Part shown: in pieces, positions 13,066 through 21,819 of the stretch
How the letters are laid out: each line of letters opens with the position of its first letter
How positions within the stretch are numbered: the stretch's first letter is position 1
Source: UBA509 sp038729325
GTDB lineage: Archaea; Thermoplasmatota; Thermoplasmata; Thermoplasmatales; Thermoplasmataceae
Direction: 5' to 3'
Assembly (NCBI GenBank): GCA_038729325.1
Contig: JAVYSG010000011.1
Coordinates: 1-27,465 of the forward strand
DNA: 27,465 bases
Translations under genes and position numbers: made by a program
Notes under the pieces: model-generated
Told to the model about the DNA's origin: nothing
Seen by the model: only the letters and a program-made list of their open reading frames with translations
Databases searched by the model: none

Positions 13066-13722
13066 ATGGAAAAAACCAGAGAAGGTGACCTGTGTGAGTG
13101 CGGTCTTGACGAAGCGGGAAGAGGACCGGTCATCGGCCCCATGGTTGTAGCCATGGTTTGTGCAACCAACACAGCAATGAAGAAAATCGGCGCAAGAGAT
13201 TCCAAGACCATGTCACCGGCATCAAGGACAAAAATGTTCCGGGAAATAAAGGAATCGGCATCCGGATACTCATACAGAATAATAGGATCTCAGGAAATAA
13301 ACAGAAAGATGGAGACAATGACACTTAATCAGATTGAAGAGGAGGCTTACATCTCCCTGATTGCAGATTCAGGTTGCGAATGCACCTATTATGTGGATGC
13401 CTTTGATGTCAATGAGGATAGGCTGACCTCACGACTGTCCTCTCTAACAGGCAAAAATGTACTGTGCAGTCACAAAGCTGATGCCATTTTTCCTGTGGTG
13501 TCAGCTGCATCCATAATAGCCAAGGTTGTGAGAGACTCTGAAATAGAGAAACTGAAACTGACTTACGGTGACTTTGGATCAGGATATCCTTCAGATCCAA
13601 GGACTGTATCGTTTCTTGAGAGAAGCATCGCTGAGAATACAGATATAACAGAAATAGTACGCATTCACTGGGAAACCTACAGGAGGTTGATCTCGCACCG
13701 CGCAAACAGAAGGCTGTTTTGA
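13066..13722 (+). CDS. rnhB: ribonuclease HII
   Basis: This enzyme cleaves RNA in RNA:DNA hybrids and starts removal of misincorporated ribonucleotides from DNA. In 218 residues it shows the diagnostic GLDEAGRGPVIGP (13-25) with catalytic Asp15 and Glu16, a third acidic residue Asp111 in YYVDAF, and Asp139 in KADAIFPVVSAASIIAKV. The GSGYPSDP loop with Tyr typical of type 2 enzymes follows. Length is normal for archaea. It starts at ATG 13066 after a near-leaderless promoter shared with the divergent prenyl synthase. The next gene downstream has its own promoter. Confidence 0.96.
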   Translation: MEKTREGDLCECGLDEAGRGPVIGPMVVAMVCATNTAMKKIGARDSKTMSPASRTKMFREIKESASGYSYRIIGSQEINRKMETMTLNQIEEEAYISLIADSGCECTYYVDAFDVNEDRLTSRLSSLTGKNVLCSHKADAIFPVVSAASIIAKVVRDSEIEKLKLTYGDFGSGYPSDPRTVSFLERSIAENTDITEIVRIHWETYRRLISHRANRRLF

Positions 13723-13752
13723 GGCTGTTTGTAGGATTCAGAATCGGTCAAC

Positions 13753-13762
13753 ATTAATATAT
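13753..13762 (+). promoter_or_regulatory. TATA box of the TPR-XPD operon
   Basis: ATTAATATAT, centred at 13757, lies 26 nt before the GTG at 13783, so that GTG should be the first or nearly the first base of the mRNA. Confidence 0.6.
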
Positions 13763-13782
13763 CCAAACCTTCTGAGGGAACT

Positions 13783-14481
13783 GTGTCAGATATTTTGAAA
13801 CCTTCCGGCAAGTCGGAACAGGCAGATGATTATAACGAGAGGGGTATTTCATACTTCAACCTGAAAAGGTACCCGGATGCAATAAAGGAATTCACAAAGG
13901 CAATAAAGCTCATAGAGAATGAACCTGATTTCTACTTCAACCGCGGATTGGCCTATTATTCCATGAAAATGCTGGAACAGGCAATAAAAGACTACAGAAA
14001 GAGCATAGAACTGGATCCGGATCATTCTGACTATTACAATGCCATAGGCGCAGCCTACGAGGATTCAGGACAGCTGGAGAACGCACTTGATGCATTTAAC
14101 AGAGCAATATCAATAGAAGGCGACATCCCTGACTATTATTACAACAGAGGTAACGTATACTGGAAACTTAAGAAGCAGGAGGAAGCACTGAATGATTTCA
14201 ACAGAGCCGTTCAGCTGAACACAACAGACCAGATATTCATATACCGCAGACATGAGATCCTCCTGTCAATGGGAAGGTACAGGGATGCAATTGCGGATCT
14301 TGATGCCGCCATAAAGATCGTACCTGATAATTACCAGTATCACCTTGCCAAGTCAGAGGCCTATGAAAAGATGGGAGATTTCAGGTCAGCAATGAAATGC
14401 ATTGAAGACGCGGAAAAACTTCTGCCTGATCCTTCCCTGCTCAATGACAGAAAGAAGGAAATATCCGGCAAGATGAACTGA
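13783..14481 (+). CDS. tetratricopeptide repeat protein
   Basis: A 232-residue protein made almost wholly of six consecutive 34-residue TPR units from about residue 14 to 220. Examples are NERGISYFNLKRYPDAIKEF, FNRGLAYYSMKMLEQAIKDY and YNRGNVYWKLKKQEEALNDF. The consensus W/Y-x2-G-x2-Y/A and A-x3-F/Y-x2-A are clear in the first four; the fifth and sixth are more diverged. TPR arrays form a superhelical groove that binds peptides or proteins. There is no signal peptide or transmembrane segment. It starts at a leaderless GTG and ends 12 nt before the XPD helicase gene, so the two are one operon. Partner and process are unknown. Confidence 0.9.
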   Translation: MSDILKPSGKSEQADDYNERGISYFNLKRYPDAIKEFTKAIKLIENEPDFYFNRGLAYYSMKMLEQAIKDYRKSIELDPDHSDYYNAIGAAYEDSGQLENALDAFNRAISIEGDIPDYYYNRGNVYWKLKKQEEALNDFNRAVQLNTTDQIFIYRRHEILLSMGRYRDAIADLDAAIKIVPDNYQYHLAKSEAYEKMGDFRSAMKCIEDAEKLLPDPSLLNDRKKEISGKMN

Positions 14482-14493
14482 TTCAGTAGTGAT

Positions 14494-16359
14494 GTGTTGA
14501 AAGAGGCATATGAACTCCGGGATTACCAGAAAAGCCTTGTTGAGTTCATCGTGGATTCTCTTAAAACAAGAGGTGGCGCTGCAATTGAGGCGCCAACAGG
14601 ATCCGGCAAAACCCTCACGGGACTTGTCGCTGCAATAACCTATGCCAGGGAATCCGGAAAGAAGATTCTTTACCTCACAAGGACAAACTCTCAGCAGGAG
14701 CAGGTGATAAAAGAACTCAGGATAGTTGCTCCAGAATATGGACTCAAGGCTGTGCCTATTCAGGGAAGACACAATCTGTGTCCGCTATACCAGGAGATTG
14801 AACAGGGAGAAAGCTTCTCGTCAGATTCACTCTCAAGGTTCTGCAACGGCAGGAAGAAGAGGGTCCGCGAGGGGGATCAGAATGCATGCCGTTTCTTCAA
14901 TTCACGGGTAACTTCCAGGGAAAACATGGAAAGGATCTTCTCCGGAATTCCAACGGCCGAAGAGTTCCTGATATATGGCCTGGAAGCGGAAATCTGCCCA
15001 TATGAATCTCTGAAGCTTGCTGCCTCGAAAGCGGACATAGCAATAGCTCCCTATGCCTTCTTCCTGAATCCGGACGTTGCTGAACGTTTCCTTTCCAGAT
15101 GGGGGGTCGCACGTGAGGATCTCGTAATAATTCTTGACGAGGCACACAACCTGCCCGATCTTGCCCGGGAGGTATCTTCATTCACCATTTCCATAAACAG
15201 CATCAACCTGGCGGAGAAAGAGGCCCTGGAATTTGGAGATGCTGAACTTCAGGAAAGATTCAGGGCAACAGACTTCTGCGAAACGCTCAGAAATGGCATT
15301 CTTGATCTGTCCAGAGATATGCTGAAAGGCCAGGATGAGGTGCGCATCCGATTTTCTGATCTGGTTGAATATTCATCCATAGGCGCCGGCATAAAGATGG
15401 AACAGTTCTGGTCCTATGCTGCACTGTTTCATATATTTGGAGATAACATCACTACCCGGAAGGAGGATATGGGGAGAATTCCCAGATCCCATGTTCTGAG
15501 CCTGGCATCCAGAATACTGTCATGGAAATCCAGGGAGGAGGAGGGGTATGTTGCAATACTTAACTCCGAGAACAACGGCACAGTTGAGGCTTTCTGCCTG
15601 GAACCCACCGGAATCTTACAGAGCCTCAAACTATCACGGACAATTCACATGTCAGGTACTCTTGAACCATTTCAGATATACAAGAACATAACCGGATTCA
15701 CGGAGATTGCAACCAGGAAAATTTCTTCCATATTTCCCGAAAAAAACAAACTTGTGCTATATTATGACGGGATATCAACTAAATATGATTCCTTTGACGA
15801 TCGGGAGGTGCAGAACATGCGGGACCAGATACAGAATATTGTGAGATCGACCGGGAAAAAAGCACTCATATTCTTCACGTCCTATAATGTCATGAATAGG
15901 ATAATTGACATGGGCTTCGACATTGAATATCTGGCAGAGACAAAGGCAAAGAGTCAGGGTGATCTTATGTCAATGCTAAACAGATTCAGGAAAGAGGATC
16001 TCCCCATGCTTGCTGTGATGGGGGGGCGCCTGTCAGAGGGCATAAATTTTCCTGGAAATGAACTGCAGGTTGTTGTCCTTGCAGGGATTCCTTACCCCAG
16101 GCCTGGTGCCAGGCAGAAGGCCCTTTACTCGTATTATCAATCCGTATACGGGAAAGGATGGGAATACGCGGTGACATTTCCGGTTGTGATAAAGATGAGA
16201 CAGGCCATTGGAAGGCTCATAAGGAGTGAGAACGACACCGGCGTTGCCGTTATACTGGACCAGAGAGCAACATATTTCAAGAAGTATATCCCTGAAATGA
16301 AGCTTTCCCGGGACCCTGCAGCAGATGCAGCCAGCTTCTTTAACAGCCTCTTACACTGA
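14494..16359 (+). CDS. xpd: XPD/Rad3 family Fe-S DNA helicase
   Basis: A 621-residue 5'-to-3' superfamily 2 DNA helicase related to eukaryotic XPD of TFIIH and to bacterial DinG. Walker A is APTGSGKT (33-40) and the DEAH box is ILDEAHN (214-220). Between them four cysteines, C96, C117, C132 and C168, have the arrangement that ligates a 4Fe-4S cluster. C-terminal motifs include SEGINFPG and QAIGRLIRS (motif VI). The length is close to Thermoplasma acidophilum XPD, a structural model for the human protein. The start is GTG at 14494; an ATG at 14492 is out of frame. Its upstream partner is the TPR gene. Expected roles are repair or handling of displaced DNA strands, although archaeal XPD is often dispensable for nucleotide excision repair. 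Confidence 0.95.
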   Translation: MLKEAYELRDYQKSLVEFIVDSLKTRGGAAIEAPTGSGKTLTGLVAAITYARESGKKILYLTRTNSQQEQVIKELRIVAPEYGLKAVPIQGRHNLCPLYQEIEQGESFSSDSLSRFCNGRKKRVREGDQNACRFFNSRVTSRENMERIFSGIPTAEEFLIYGLEAEICPYESLKLAASKADIAIAPYAFFLNPDVAERFLSRWGVAREDLVIILDEAHNLPDLAREVSSFTISINSINLAEKEALEFGDAELQERFRATDFCETLRNGILDLSRDMLKGQDEVRIRFSDLVEYSSIGAGIKMEQFWSYAALFHIFGDNITTRKEDMGRIPRSHVLSLASRILSWKSREEEGYVAILNSENNGTVEAFCLEPTGILQSLKLSRTIHMSGTLEPFQIYKNITGFTEIATRKISSIFPEKNKLVLYYDGISTKYDSFDDREVQNMRDQIQNIVRSTGKKALIFFTSYNVMNRIIDMGFDIEYLAETKAKSQGDLMSMLNRFRKEDLPMLAVMGGRLSEGINFPGNELQVVVLAGIPYPRPGARQKALYSYYQSVYGKGWEYAVTFPVVIKMRQAIGRLIRSENDTGVAVILDQRATYFKKYIPEMKLSRDPAADAASFFNSLLH

Positions 16360-16498
16360 TGCATCTCCTGTGCAGGCTGTTGAATACATTTACAGCGCAA
16401 AGCATATTTTCAGCTGTATGAGGTACCAGAAAAGAAGCCGTTTTTATCAGGCAAATTCCTGACTTCATGTGAATGCCGGTTCATGATACAAATCCTAC

Positions 16499-16507
16499 AT
16501 ATTTTGT
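16499..16507 (+). promoter_or_regulatory. TATA-like box of the ClC gene
   Basis: ATATTTTGT, centred at 16503, is about 27 nt before ATG 16530. A second candidate, GTTTTTATC near 16440-16448, would give a leader of about 60 nt. Confidence 0.35.
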
Positions 16508-16529
16508 ATTTCTTCATTATTAAGGATCA

Positions 16530-18350
16530 ATGGCTCGGCTAAACATTGTGAAGGGTGCCTGGGATGGCATCGTGTCATTGGTTAACCGGGGAACTGTAGG
16601 CAAATGGGTATTCATAGGTACCCTGATCGGAATCATTGCCGGCCTTGGAAGCATTGCACTTTATGAGAGCATAAAACTTGTAACTCATTTCATGCTTTAC
16701 GGAATAACCGGATTTAATCCACCTGTAACTGGATCTTCTGGTGGTCTGCCTGACTACACCTTTGGGAAATTCAGGGCATTCCTTATTCCAGTTTCTACCG
16801 TTCTGGGAGGACTTATATCTGGTTTCATAGTCTACAGGTTTGCTCCAGAGGCAGAAGGGCACGGCACAGACGCAGCCATAAATGCATTCCATAATAATAA
16901 CGGGAAGATCCGCAGAAGAATTCCCCTTGTGAAACTTGTCGCATCCGCAGTGACCATTGGTTCCGGAGGAAGTGCAGGAAGGGAGGGACCAACCGCCCAG
17001 ATAGCTGCCGGATTTGGTTCTTTCATTGCAGATGCATTCAAGATGAGCGACCATGACAGAAGAATCGCCATGGCGGCCGGCATTGGGGCAGGAATCGGCA
17101 GCATATTCATGGCTCCCCTTGGAGGGGCACTTCTCAGCACAGAAATACTCTATCGGCAGGATTTCGAGGTTGAGGCACTTATACCTTCCATTGTGGCCTC
17201 AATTGTAGGATACTCAATTTTCGGATTTCTCTTTGACTACAAGCCACTGTTCACCATCCCTGATTCCCAGGTTCTTCTGGGATTCTCCCATCCCGAAGCT
17301 CTCATCGTTTATCTGGCTGTTGGCATATTAGCTGGCCTTGGCGGTATACTCTATGTTAAAACCTTCTATGGCATACAGGGTCTCTTCAGGAAGATACCGC
17401 GACTCCCTAAGATGTTCAAGCCTGCCATTGGTGCACTGTTCGTGGGCATAATAGCAATATGGTTTCCTCAGATACTCGGCCTTGGATATGGCTGGGTTCA
17501 GCAAATTTTCTTCCAGAACCTGGAACTTTTTCCCCTCTGGATTCTTCTGGTTCTATTTTTCCTGAAAATACTGGCAACTTCACTGACCATTGGGTCAGGG
17601 GGCTCAGGTGGGGTCTTTGCTCCGGGGATTGTTACCGGGGCATTCCTTGGTGCCGCCATCGGCATTGTTGTACATCCGTTCTTTCCATTTCTAAACGTGG
17701 TGGAAATTACCATAGTGGCCATGATTTCATTTTTTGGAGGCATATCAAAGGCACCCATTTCAGTCCTGATAATGGGGACAGAGATGACCGGTGGATTTGC
17801 ACTGTTCCTACCGCTGATGCTTGCAACAACAGTCTCGTATTTCGTATCCGGGCCAAAATACTCAATTTACAGCGCACAGGTAAAGGACAGATCGGCTTCT
17901 CCGGCTCATGCTCTGGAATATGAGAAACCTGTCATGGATGAGGTGCTTGTTGAGGATGCAATGCAGAGGAACTATCCATGGGTTTCTCCCGATGATGATC
18001 TCAGTGTGGCATTGAATCTTCTGAGAACGACAAAAACAAAGGTGATTGTTGTTGAACTTGCCAGGAATCTTCAGGGCATGATTTCACTTGAGAATATAAA
18101 CCCGGATTCAGACCTGAAGTCCATCAAGGTTGAGGATGTTATGAACAGGAACCCCCTTACAATTTCCAGTAATGAAAATATACATGTCGCACTGGATACT
18201 CTCATAAAGAGCACAACTGGTAAGCTTGTTGTAGTTTCACCCACAGATGGGAAGACTGTTCTGGGCACCATTGGACTTTCTGAAATTGCAGACGCTTACA
18301 ACCGGCAGGTAAGAAAGATAAAAAATATGCAGATTCGGGGCAACAACTGA
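16530..18350 (+). CDS. ClC-family chloride channel/antiporter with C-terminal CBS pair
   Basis: A 606-residue membrane protein with about ten or more hydrophobic helices followed by a cytoplasmic CBS domain pair. The ClC signatures are GSGGSAGREGP (144-154), with the external gating glutamate Glu152, and GSGGSGGVFAPG (the GxFxP element). The first motif reads GSGGS where chloride-selective family members commonly have GSGIP. A glutamate at about 205 (LSTEIL) lies where the internal proton glutamate of antiporters is expected, which hints at H+-coupled exchange. The CBS modules begin near 468 (VEDAMQRN) and 532 (VEDVMNRN) and probably bind adenine nucleotides. In an acidophile such a protein could counter proton or anion stress. 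Ion and mechanism are inference. Confidence 0.93.
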   Translation: MARLNIVKGAWDGIVSLVNRGTVGKWVFIGTLIGIIAGLGSIALYESIKLVTHFMLYGITGFNPPVTGSSGGLPDYTFGKFRAFLIPVSTVLGGLISGFIVYRFAPEAEGHGTDAAINAFHNNNGKIRRRIPLVKLVASAVTIGSGGSAGREGPTAQIAAGFGSFIADAFKMSDHDRRIAMAAGIGAGIGSIFMAPLGGALLSTEILYRQDFEVEALIPSIVASIVGYSIFGFLFDYKPLFTIPDSQVLLGFSHPEALIVYLAVGILAGLGGILYVKTFYGIQGLFRKIPRLPKMFKPAIGALFVGIIAIWFPQILGLGYGWVQQIFFQNLELFPLWILLVLFFLKILATSLTIGSGGSGGVFAPGIVTGAFLGAAIGIVVHPFFPFLNVVEITIVAMISFFGGISKAPISVLIMGTEMTGGFALFLPLMLATTVSYFVSGPKYSIYSAQVKDRSASPAHALEYEKPVMDEVLVEDAMQRNYPWVSPDDDLSVALNLLRTTKTKVIVVELARNLQGMISLENINPDSDLKSIKVEDVMNRNPLTISSNENIHVALDTLIKSTTGKLVVVSPTDGKTVLGTIGLSEIADAYNRQVRKIKNMQIRGNN

Positions 18351-18503
18351 TTCATATAATGTGTTCGGCTGAATACCGTGGCAAATGCATCATATCCCAT
18401 CCTTTCCTGCTGATGCTGCCTGCACTGTACCACCACCATGGCAGGAAATCATAATCCATATACAGGAGAAAAGTAGAAATCCAATTAACACTGATCCATA
18501 CAG

Positions 18504-18962
18504 ATGGCGATTACCAATGCCGATTATGGAACAATAAGGCAGTTCGATGCAGATGATCTGGACCGTGTTCTTGAGATTTCATCTGCTTCTCTCTCTGAAT
18601 ATTACTCAGAAGCACTTATAATGGATCTTTATGATGAATGGCCGCAGGCTTTCCTTGTTTACACAATGGGACGGGAAATACAGGGGTTCATAATTGGTTC
18701 AAGATTTTCCCCTACAGAGGCGAGGATTCTGATACTGGCAGTTGATCAGCAGTACAGGAACATGGGCATAGGTGGCTCCCTCATGCAGGCATTCCTCTCA
18801 CTTTGCAACAGGAATAATTTCATGAGCGTAAAGCTCGAAGTTCGAACAGATAATGATAATGCTATAAACTTTTACAGAAAATTAGGGTTTGTTGTGACAT
18901 CAAGACTCAAGGCCTATTACAGCGATTCGTCTGATGCCTACACAATGTGGAAAATACTCTAG
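18504..18962 (+). CDS. GNAT-family N-acetyltransferase, RimI/Ard1-like
   Basis: A 152-residue GCN5-related acetyltransferase. The acetyl-CoA pyrophosphate loop is QQYRNMGIGGSLM (Q/R-x-x-G-x-G/A), preceded by the strand ARILILAVD and followed by LEVRTDNDNAINFYRKLGF, which is typical of RimI/Ard1 enzymes that acetylate protein N-termini. The N-terminal acceptor-binding region contains a Tyr and Glu cluster (SLSEYYSEAL) like that of archaeal Ard1. The protein substrate is therefore inferred to be N-terminal alpha-amines. Its stop codon shares the palindrome CTAG with the stop of the convergent S-adenosylmethionine synthetase gene. The 150 nt upstream hold no clear strong TATA box; CCATATACA at 18456-18464 is a weak candidate. 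Confidence 0.88.
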   Translation: MAITNADYGTIRQFDADDLDRVLEISSASLSEYYSEALIMDLYDEWPQAFLVYTMGREIQGFIIGSRFSPTEARILILAVDQQYRNMGIGGSLMQAFLSLCNRNNFMSVKLEVRTDNDNAINFYRKLGFVVTSRLKAYYSDSSDAYTMWKIL

Positions 18963-20164
18963 AAAACCGAGACCTTTCCTTCAACGAAGAGGTTTGTCAG
19001 GTTTCCTATGTTGGCAAGGCGGTCGTCAGCCAGGTTCCTTATGTTGTTCTTTATTTTTGACTGATCTGCGTTGTCTGCGTATATGACCTGTATACTTGCT
19101 ACATGTGGATCGTCTATGCGTCTTCCGATCTGCGATACAATCCTGACATGAACTTCCTGGACGTCTCCCGGATGTTCTTTCACAATGTCCTGAGCAATAA
19201 TGTTCGAAAGCACATTGTACAGCTTGCCCACATGGGTGACAGGGTTCTTGCCTGCTGCAGCTTCCATGCTCATTGGCCTGTAAGGTGTTATAAGGCCTGA
19301 AACCCTGTTTCCCCTTCCAACAGAGCCGTCATCCCCATTTTCCATTGACATTCCTGTCACTGTCAGGTAGTGTCCTGTGCCCTTACCATTCTCGTCGTCT
19401 GCTGTGTTAACAAATATCTTCACGGGCATTTTTGTGAAGCGTTCTGCATTCCTGGCTATGAGTTCCTTGAGTTCACTCTTAACAGAAAAGTATTCAGGAT
19501 CATCCTTGACGAACTTGTCCACATATGCTGCTGCAACGGTCAGATTTATCGTGTCACGCTGCCTGAACCCCATAACCTTTATATCGTAACCAATAGCCGG
19601 CAGCTTTGACTTAATATCCGGTCCGTTGAGGTATCTCTCAGTTTCATAGACAAGCCTCTCAGTGTCTGTGAATGGTGCAAATCCGACACCAAAGGATGTG
19701 TCGTTTGCCCTCAGTTTTGAGGTATCATAAATCTCAGTGAGATCCACTGACCCATGCCCAATTCTGCAATCGATCATGACATCAGAGTCGAGATCCAGAT
19801 GTTTGAAATTTGAATTCAGGAATTCTCTTGTGGCCTTTATTGCTATTGATTTGAAAGGTATCCTGTCATTTCCAACCTTTGTGGTTGCCCTTCCACTGAG
19901 GAGTATATACGTTGGTTCCAGAACCTTCCCCCCACCGAACACCGGGGCAGACTGCCCGCCGACAACCTCGACCTGGTCGGTGTTGTGATGCAGAATCTTG
20001 CCATATTCCTTGAGGTAATACCTGCTCAGAGCCCTGCTTACAGATTCGGCAATACCGTCTGAAACGCTGTCTGGGTGCCCTACACCCTTCCTTTCGACTA
20101 TTTCTACTTCTCTATTTGCTGTTGGTGTCTGTATTATACCTTCGACTGCAATGTTTCGTTCCAT
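18959..20164 (-). CDS. mat: S-adenosylmethionine synthetase, archaeal type
   Basis: A 401-residue methionine adenosyltransferase that makes S-adenosylmethionine from methionine and ATP. It belongs to the archaeal class, which is very different from bacterial MetK. Signature blocks are ERKGVGHPDSVSDGIAE (24-40), HHNTDQVEVVGGQSAP with FGGG following, GHGSVDL, the glycine-rich NGDDGSVGRGNRVSGLI segment and PVTHVGKLYNVL. Length matches the family (about 400). A TATA box at 20189-20197 predicts a leader of about 3 nt before ATG 20164. The gene converges on the acetyltransferase with a 4-nt overlap. It is a housekeeping gene feeding methylation, including that of the methyltransferase nearby. Confidence 0.97.
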   Translation of the reverse strand: MERNIAVEGIIQTPTANREVEIVERKGVGHPDSVSDGIAESVSRALSRYYLKEYGKILHHNTDQVEVVGGQSAPVFGGGKVLEPTYILLSGRATTKVGNDRIPFKSIAIKATREFLNSNFKHLDLDSDVMIDCRIGHGSVDLTEIYDTSKLRANDTSFGVGFAPFTDTERLVYETERYLNGPDIKSKLPAIGYDIKVMGFRQRDTINLTVAAAYVDKFVKDDPEYFSVKSELKELIARNAERFTKMPVKIFVNTADDENGKGTGHYLTVTGMSMENGDDGSVGRGNRVSGLITPYRPMSMEAAAGKNPVTHVGKLYNVLSNIIAQDIVKEHPGDVQEVHVRIVSQIGRRIDDPHVASIQVIYADNADQSKIKNNIRNLADDRLANIGNLTNLFVEGKVSVF

Positions 20165-20188
20165 TATTTTTCCTCTTTTTTCAGGGGA

Positions 20189-20197
20189 TTTATAAAC
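20189..20197 (-). promoter_or_regulatory. TATA box of the S-adenosylmethionine synthetase gene
   Basis: Minus-strand GTTTATAAA, centred at 20193, about 29 nt before ATG 20164. It indicates an almost leaderless transcript, so there is no room for a riboswitch. Confidence 0.6.
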
Positions 20198-20248
20198 TGA
20201 AATAAAGGTTTTGTATTTCTGGTTGCCAAATTACCAGACCAAAAATAT

Positions 20249-20265
20249 AATTACTCATAGTAATT
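20249..20265. promoter_or_regulatory. 7-bp inverted repeat between divergent mat and purH
   Basis: AATTACT-cat-AGTAATT is a perfect dyad of 7 bp arms with a 3-nt centre. It sits 84 nt before purH and upstream of the mat TATA box. It could be a repressor or activator site for either gene, but AT-rich dyads arise easily by chance. Confidence 0.3.
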
Positions 20266-20316
20266 TTAACCGTTACTGTAAAATGAATTAAGGAAGTTGT
20301 TCATTACTCCTGCATC

Positions 20317-21819
20317 ATGAAGATTCTGGCCAGTGTTTACAACAAGGATAAGCTTGATTCATTTCTGCACGGTATATCGAAATTTACGGATGAAATTTAT
20401 GCCTCGGGAGGTACCTGCAGATTCCTCACTGAATCCGGATTTACATGCAGGAATATTTCCACCCTGACAGGTTTTGAGGAACTGCTGCGCGGGAGGGTAA
20501 AGACGCTACATCCTGCCATATTTGCCGGTATCCTTTCACAGAGGGATCCGGAGAGCAGCAGGCAGATGCAGGAGCATGGATTCCCTGAGTTTGACATGGT
20601 GATTGCCAACCTGTACCCGTTTGACCAGGCCGCAAAGACACACAAGCTGGAAGAGATGATAGAGAATATAGATATAGGAGGGTTATCCCTTCTTCGAGCA
20701 GCAGCTAAGAACTATGAGCATGTGGCTGTTCTTTCCGATCCATCCCAGTATGATTCTGTAGCGGCTGAGCTTCAGCAGAGCGGCAAGATTTCAGCTGAAA
20801 CAAGAAAAAGGCTGGCTCTGAAAGCGTTTTCCAGATCAGCGGACTATGATATATCCATATACGGATCCATGAATGGTGAACTTTTCGGCACCGCTCCGCC
20901 ATCCATGTACCTTAAGGGTACCAGGGGGCGTGAACTCAGGTATGGTGAAAACCCGGACCAGAAAGGCTATGTTTATTCAGATGGAACGCAGTATGGCATT
21001 GCCAATGCCTCACAGCTGCAGGGCAAGGAGCTTTCATACAACAATATTCTGGATGCGGATTCAGCATTCGAAACCGCCCTTGAGTTTACAGATCCTGTGG
21101 CAGTGGTTCTGAAGCATAATACTCCATGCGGCGTTTCTTCGGCAACAGACATAAATACTGCTCTGAAGAGAGCCATCGCTGCTGATCAGGAATCTGCATA
21201 CGGATCTGTTATCGCACTTAACAGGAAGTTCGATTCCGCATCCCTTGAGATTATCTCAAAGCTTTTCGTGGAGGTCATCATAGCTCCGGAATATGATCCG
21301 GACGCACTGGAGGGCCTGAAAAAAAAGAAGAATCTGCGTGTGCTCAGAGTGCCACTGGTGCCTGACAATAACCCAAGAGTCCGATCAATATCAAACGGAT
21401 TCCTTGTGCAGAGCAGACTGTCGACTGAATACGAGAAGCTTGATCAGAAGACCACATCCACGGCAAGCAGGGAACAGTTGAGGGATCTTGAATTCGCATG
21501 GAAGGTTGTTGCCCACAGCAGGAGCAATGCCATAGTCCTTGCAAAGGATATGACCACCACAGGAATTGGGGCCGGGCAGACATCAAGGATAGAGGCAATG
21601 AAGGTTGCTGTGGAAAGGGCCGGGGAAAGATCAAGGGGATCTGTGCTTGCCTCTGATGCATTCTTTCCGTTCTACGACAATGTCGAGCTTGCCGCAAAAT
21701 CAGGAATTTCAGCAATTATTCAACCCGGCGGATCCATTAGAGATGATGAAGTGGTTGCGAAAGCGGAGGAACTCGACATTCCCATGTATTTCACCGGAAA
21801 GAGGGTATTCCTTCACTGA
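20317..21819 (+). CDS. purH: bifunctional AICAR transformylase/IMP cyclohydrolase
   Basis: A 500-residue enzyme for the last two steps of purine synthesis: formyl transfer to AICAR from 10-formyltetrahydrofolate, then ring closure to IMP. The N-terminal cyclohydrolase half has ASGGT, GRVKTLHPAIFAGIL (59-73), NLYPF and NIDIGG. The transformylase half has LRYGENPDQKG and the catalytic pair Lys266-His267 in LKHNTPCG, the same numbering as the human enzyme. It also has DAFFPFYDNVE and the terminal IIQPGGSIRDDE block. Both activities should be present. Many archaea instead use PurP and PurO, so a fused PurH is notable. It starts at ATG 20317 and its stop abuts that of the convergent protease gene. 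No clear TATA box is visible; GAATTA near 20285-20290 is weak. Confidence 0.96.
   Translation: MKILASVYNKDKLDSFLHGISKFTDEIYASGGTCRFLTESGFTCRNISTLTGFEELLRGRVKTLHPAIFAGILSQRDPESSRQMQEHGFPEFDMVIANLYPFDQAAKTHKLEEMIENIDIGGLSLLRAAAKNYEHVAVLSDPSQYDSVAAELQQSGKISAETRKRLALKAFSRSADYDISIYGSMNGELFGTAPPSMYLKGTRGRELRYGENPDQKGYVYSDGTQYGIANASQLQGKELSYNNILDADSAFETALEFTDPVAVVLKHNTPCGVSSATDINTALKRAIAADQESAYGSVIALNRKFDSASLEIISKLFVEVIIAPEYDPDALEGLKKKKNLRVLRVPLVPDNNPRVRSISNGFLVQSRLSTEYEKLDQKTTSTASREQLRDLEFAWKVVAHSRSNAIVLAKDMTTTGIGAGQTSRIEAMKVAVERAGERSRGSVLASDAFFPFYDNVELAAKSGISAIIQPGGSIRDDEVVAKAEELDIPMYFTGKRVFLH

Noticed and set aside
20165..20316. A SAM-responsive riboswitch upstream of the S-adenosylmethionine synthetase gene
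   Set aside because: The predicted leader is about 3 nt, and no conserved SAM riboswitch elements are visible.
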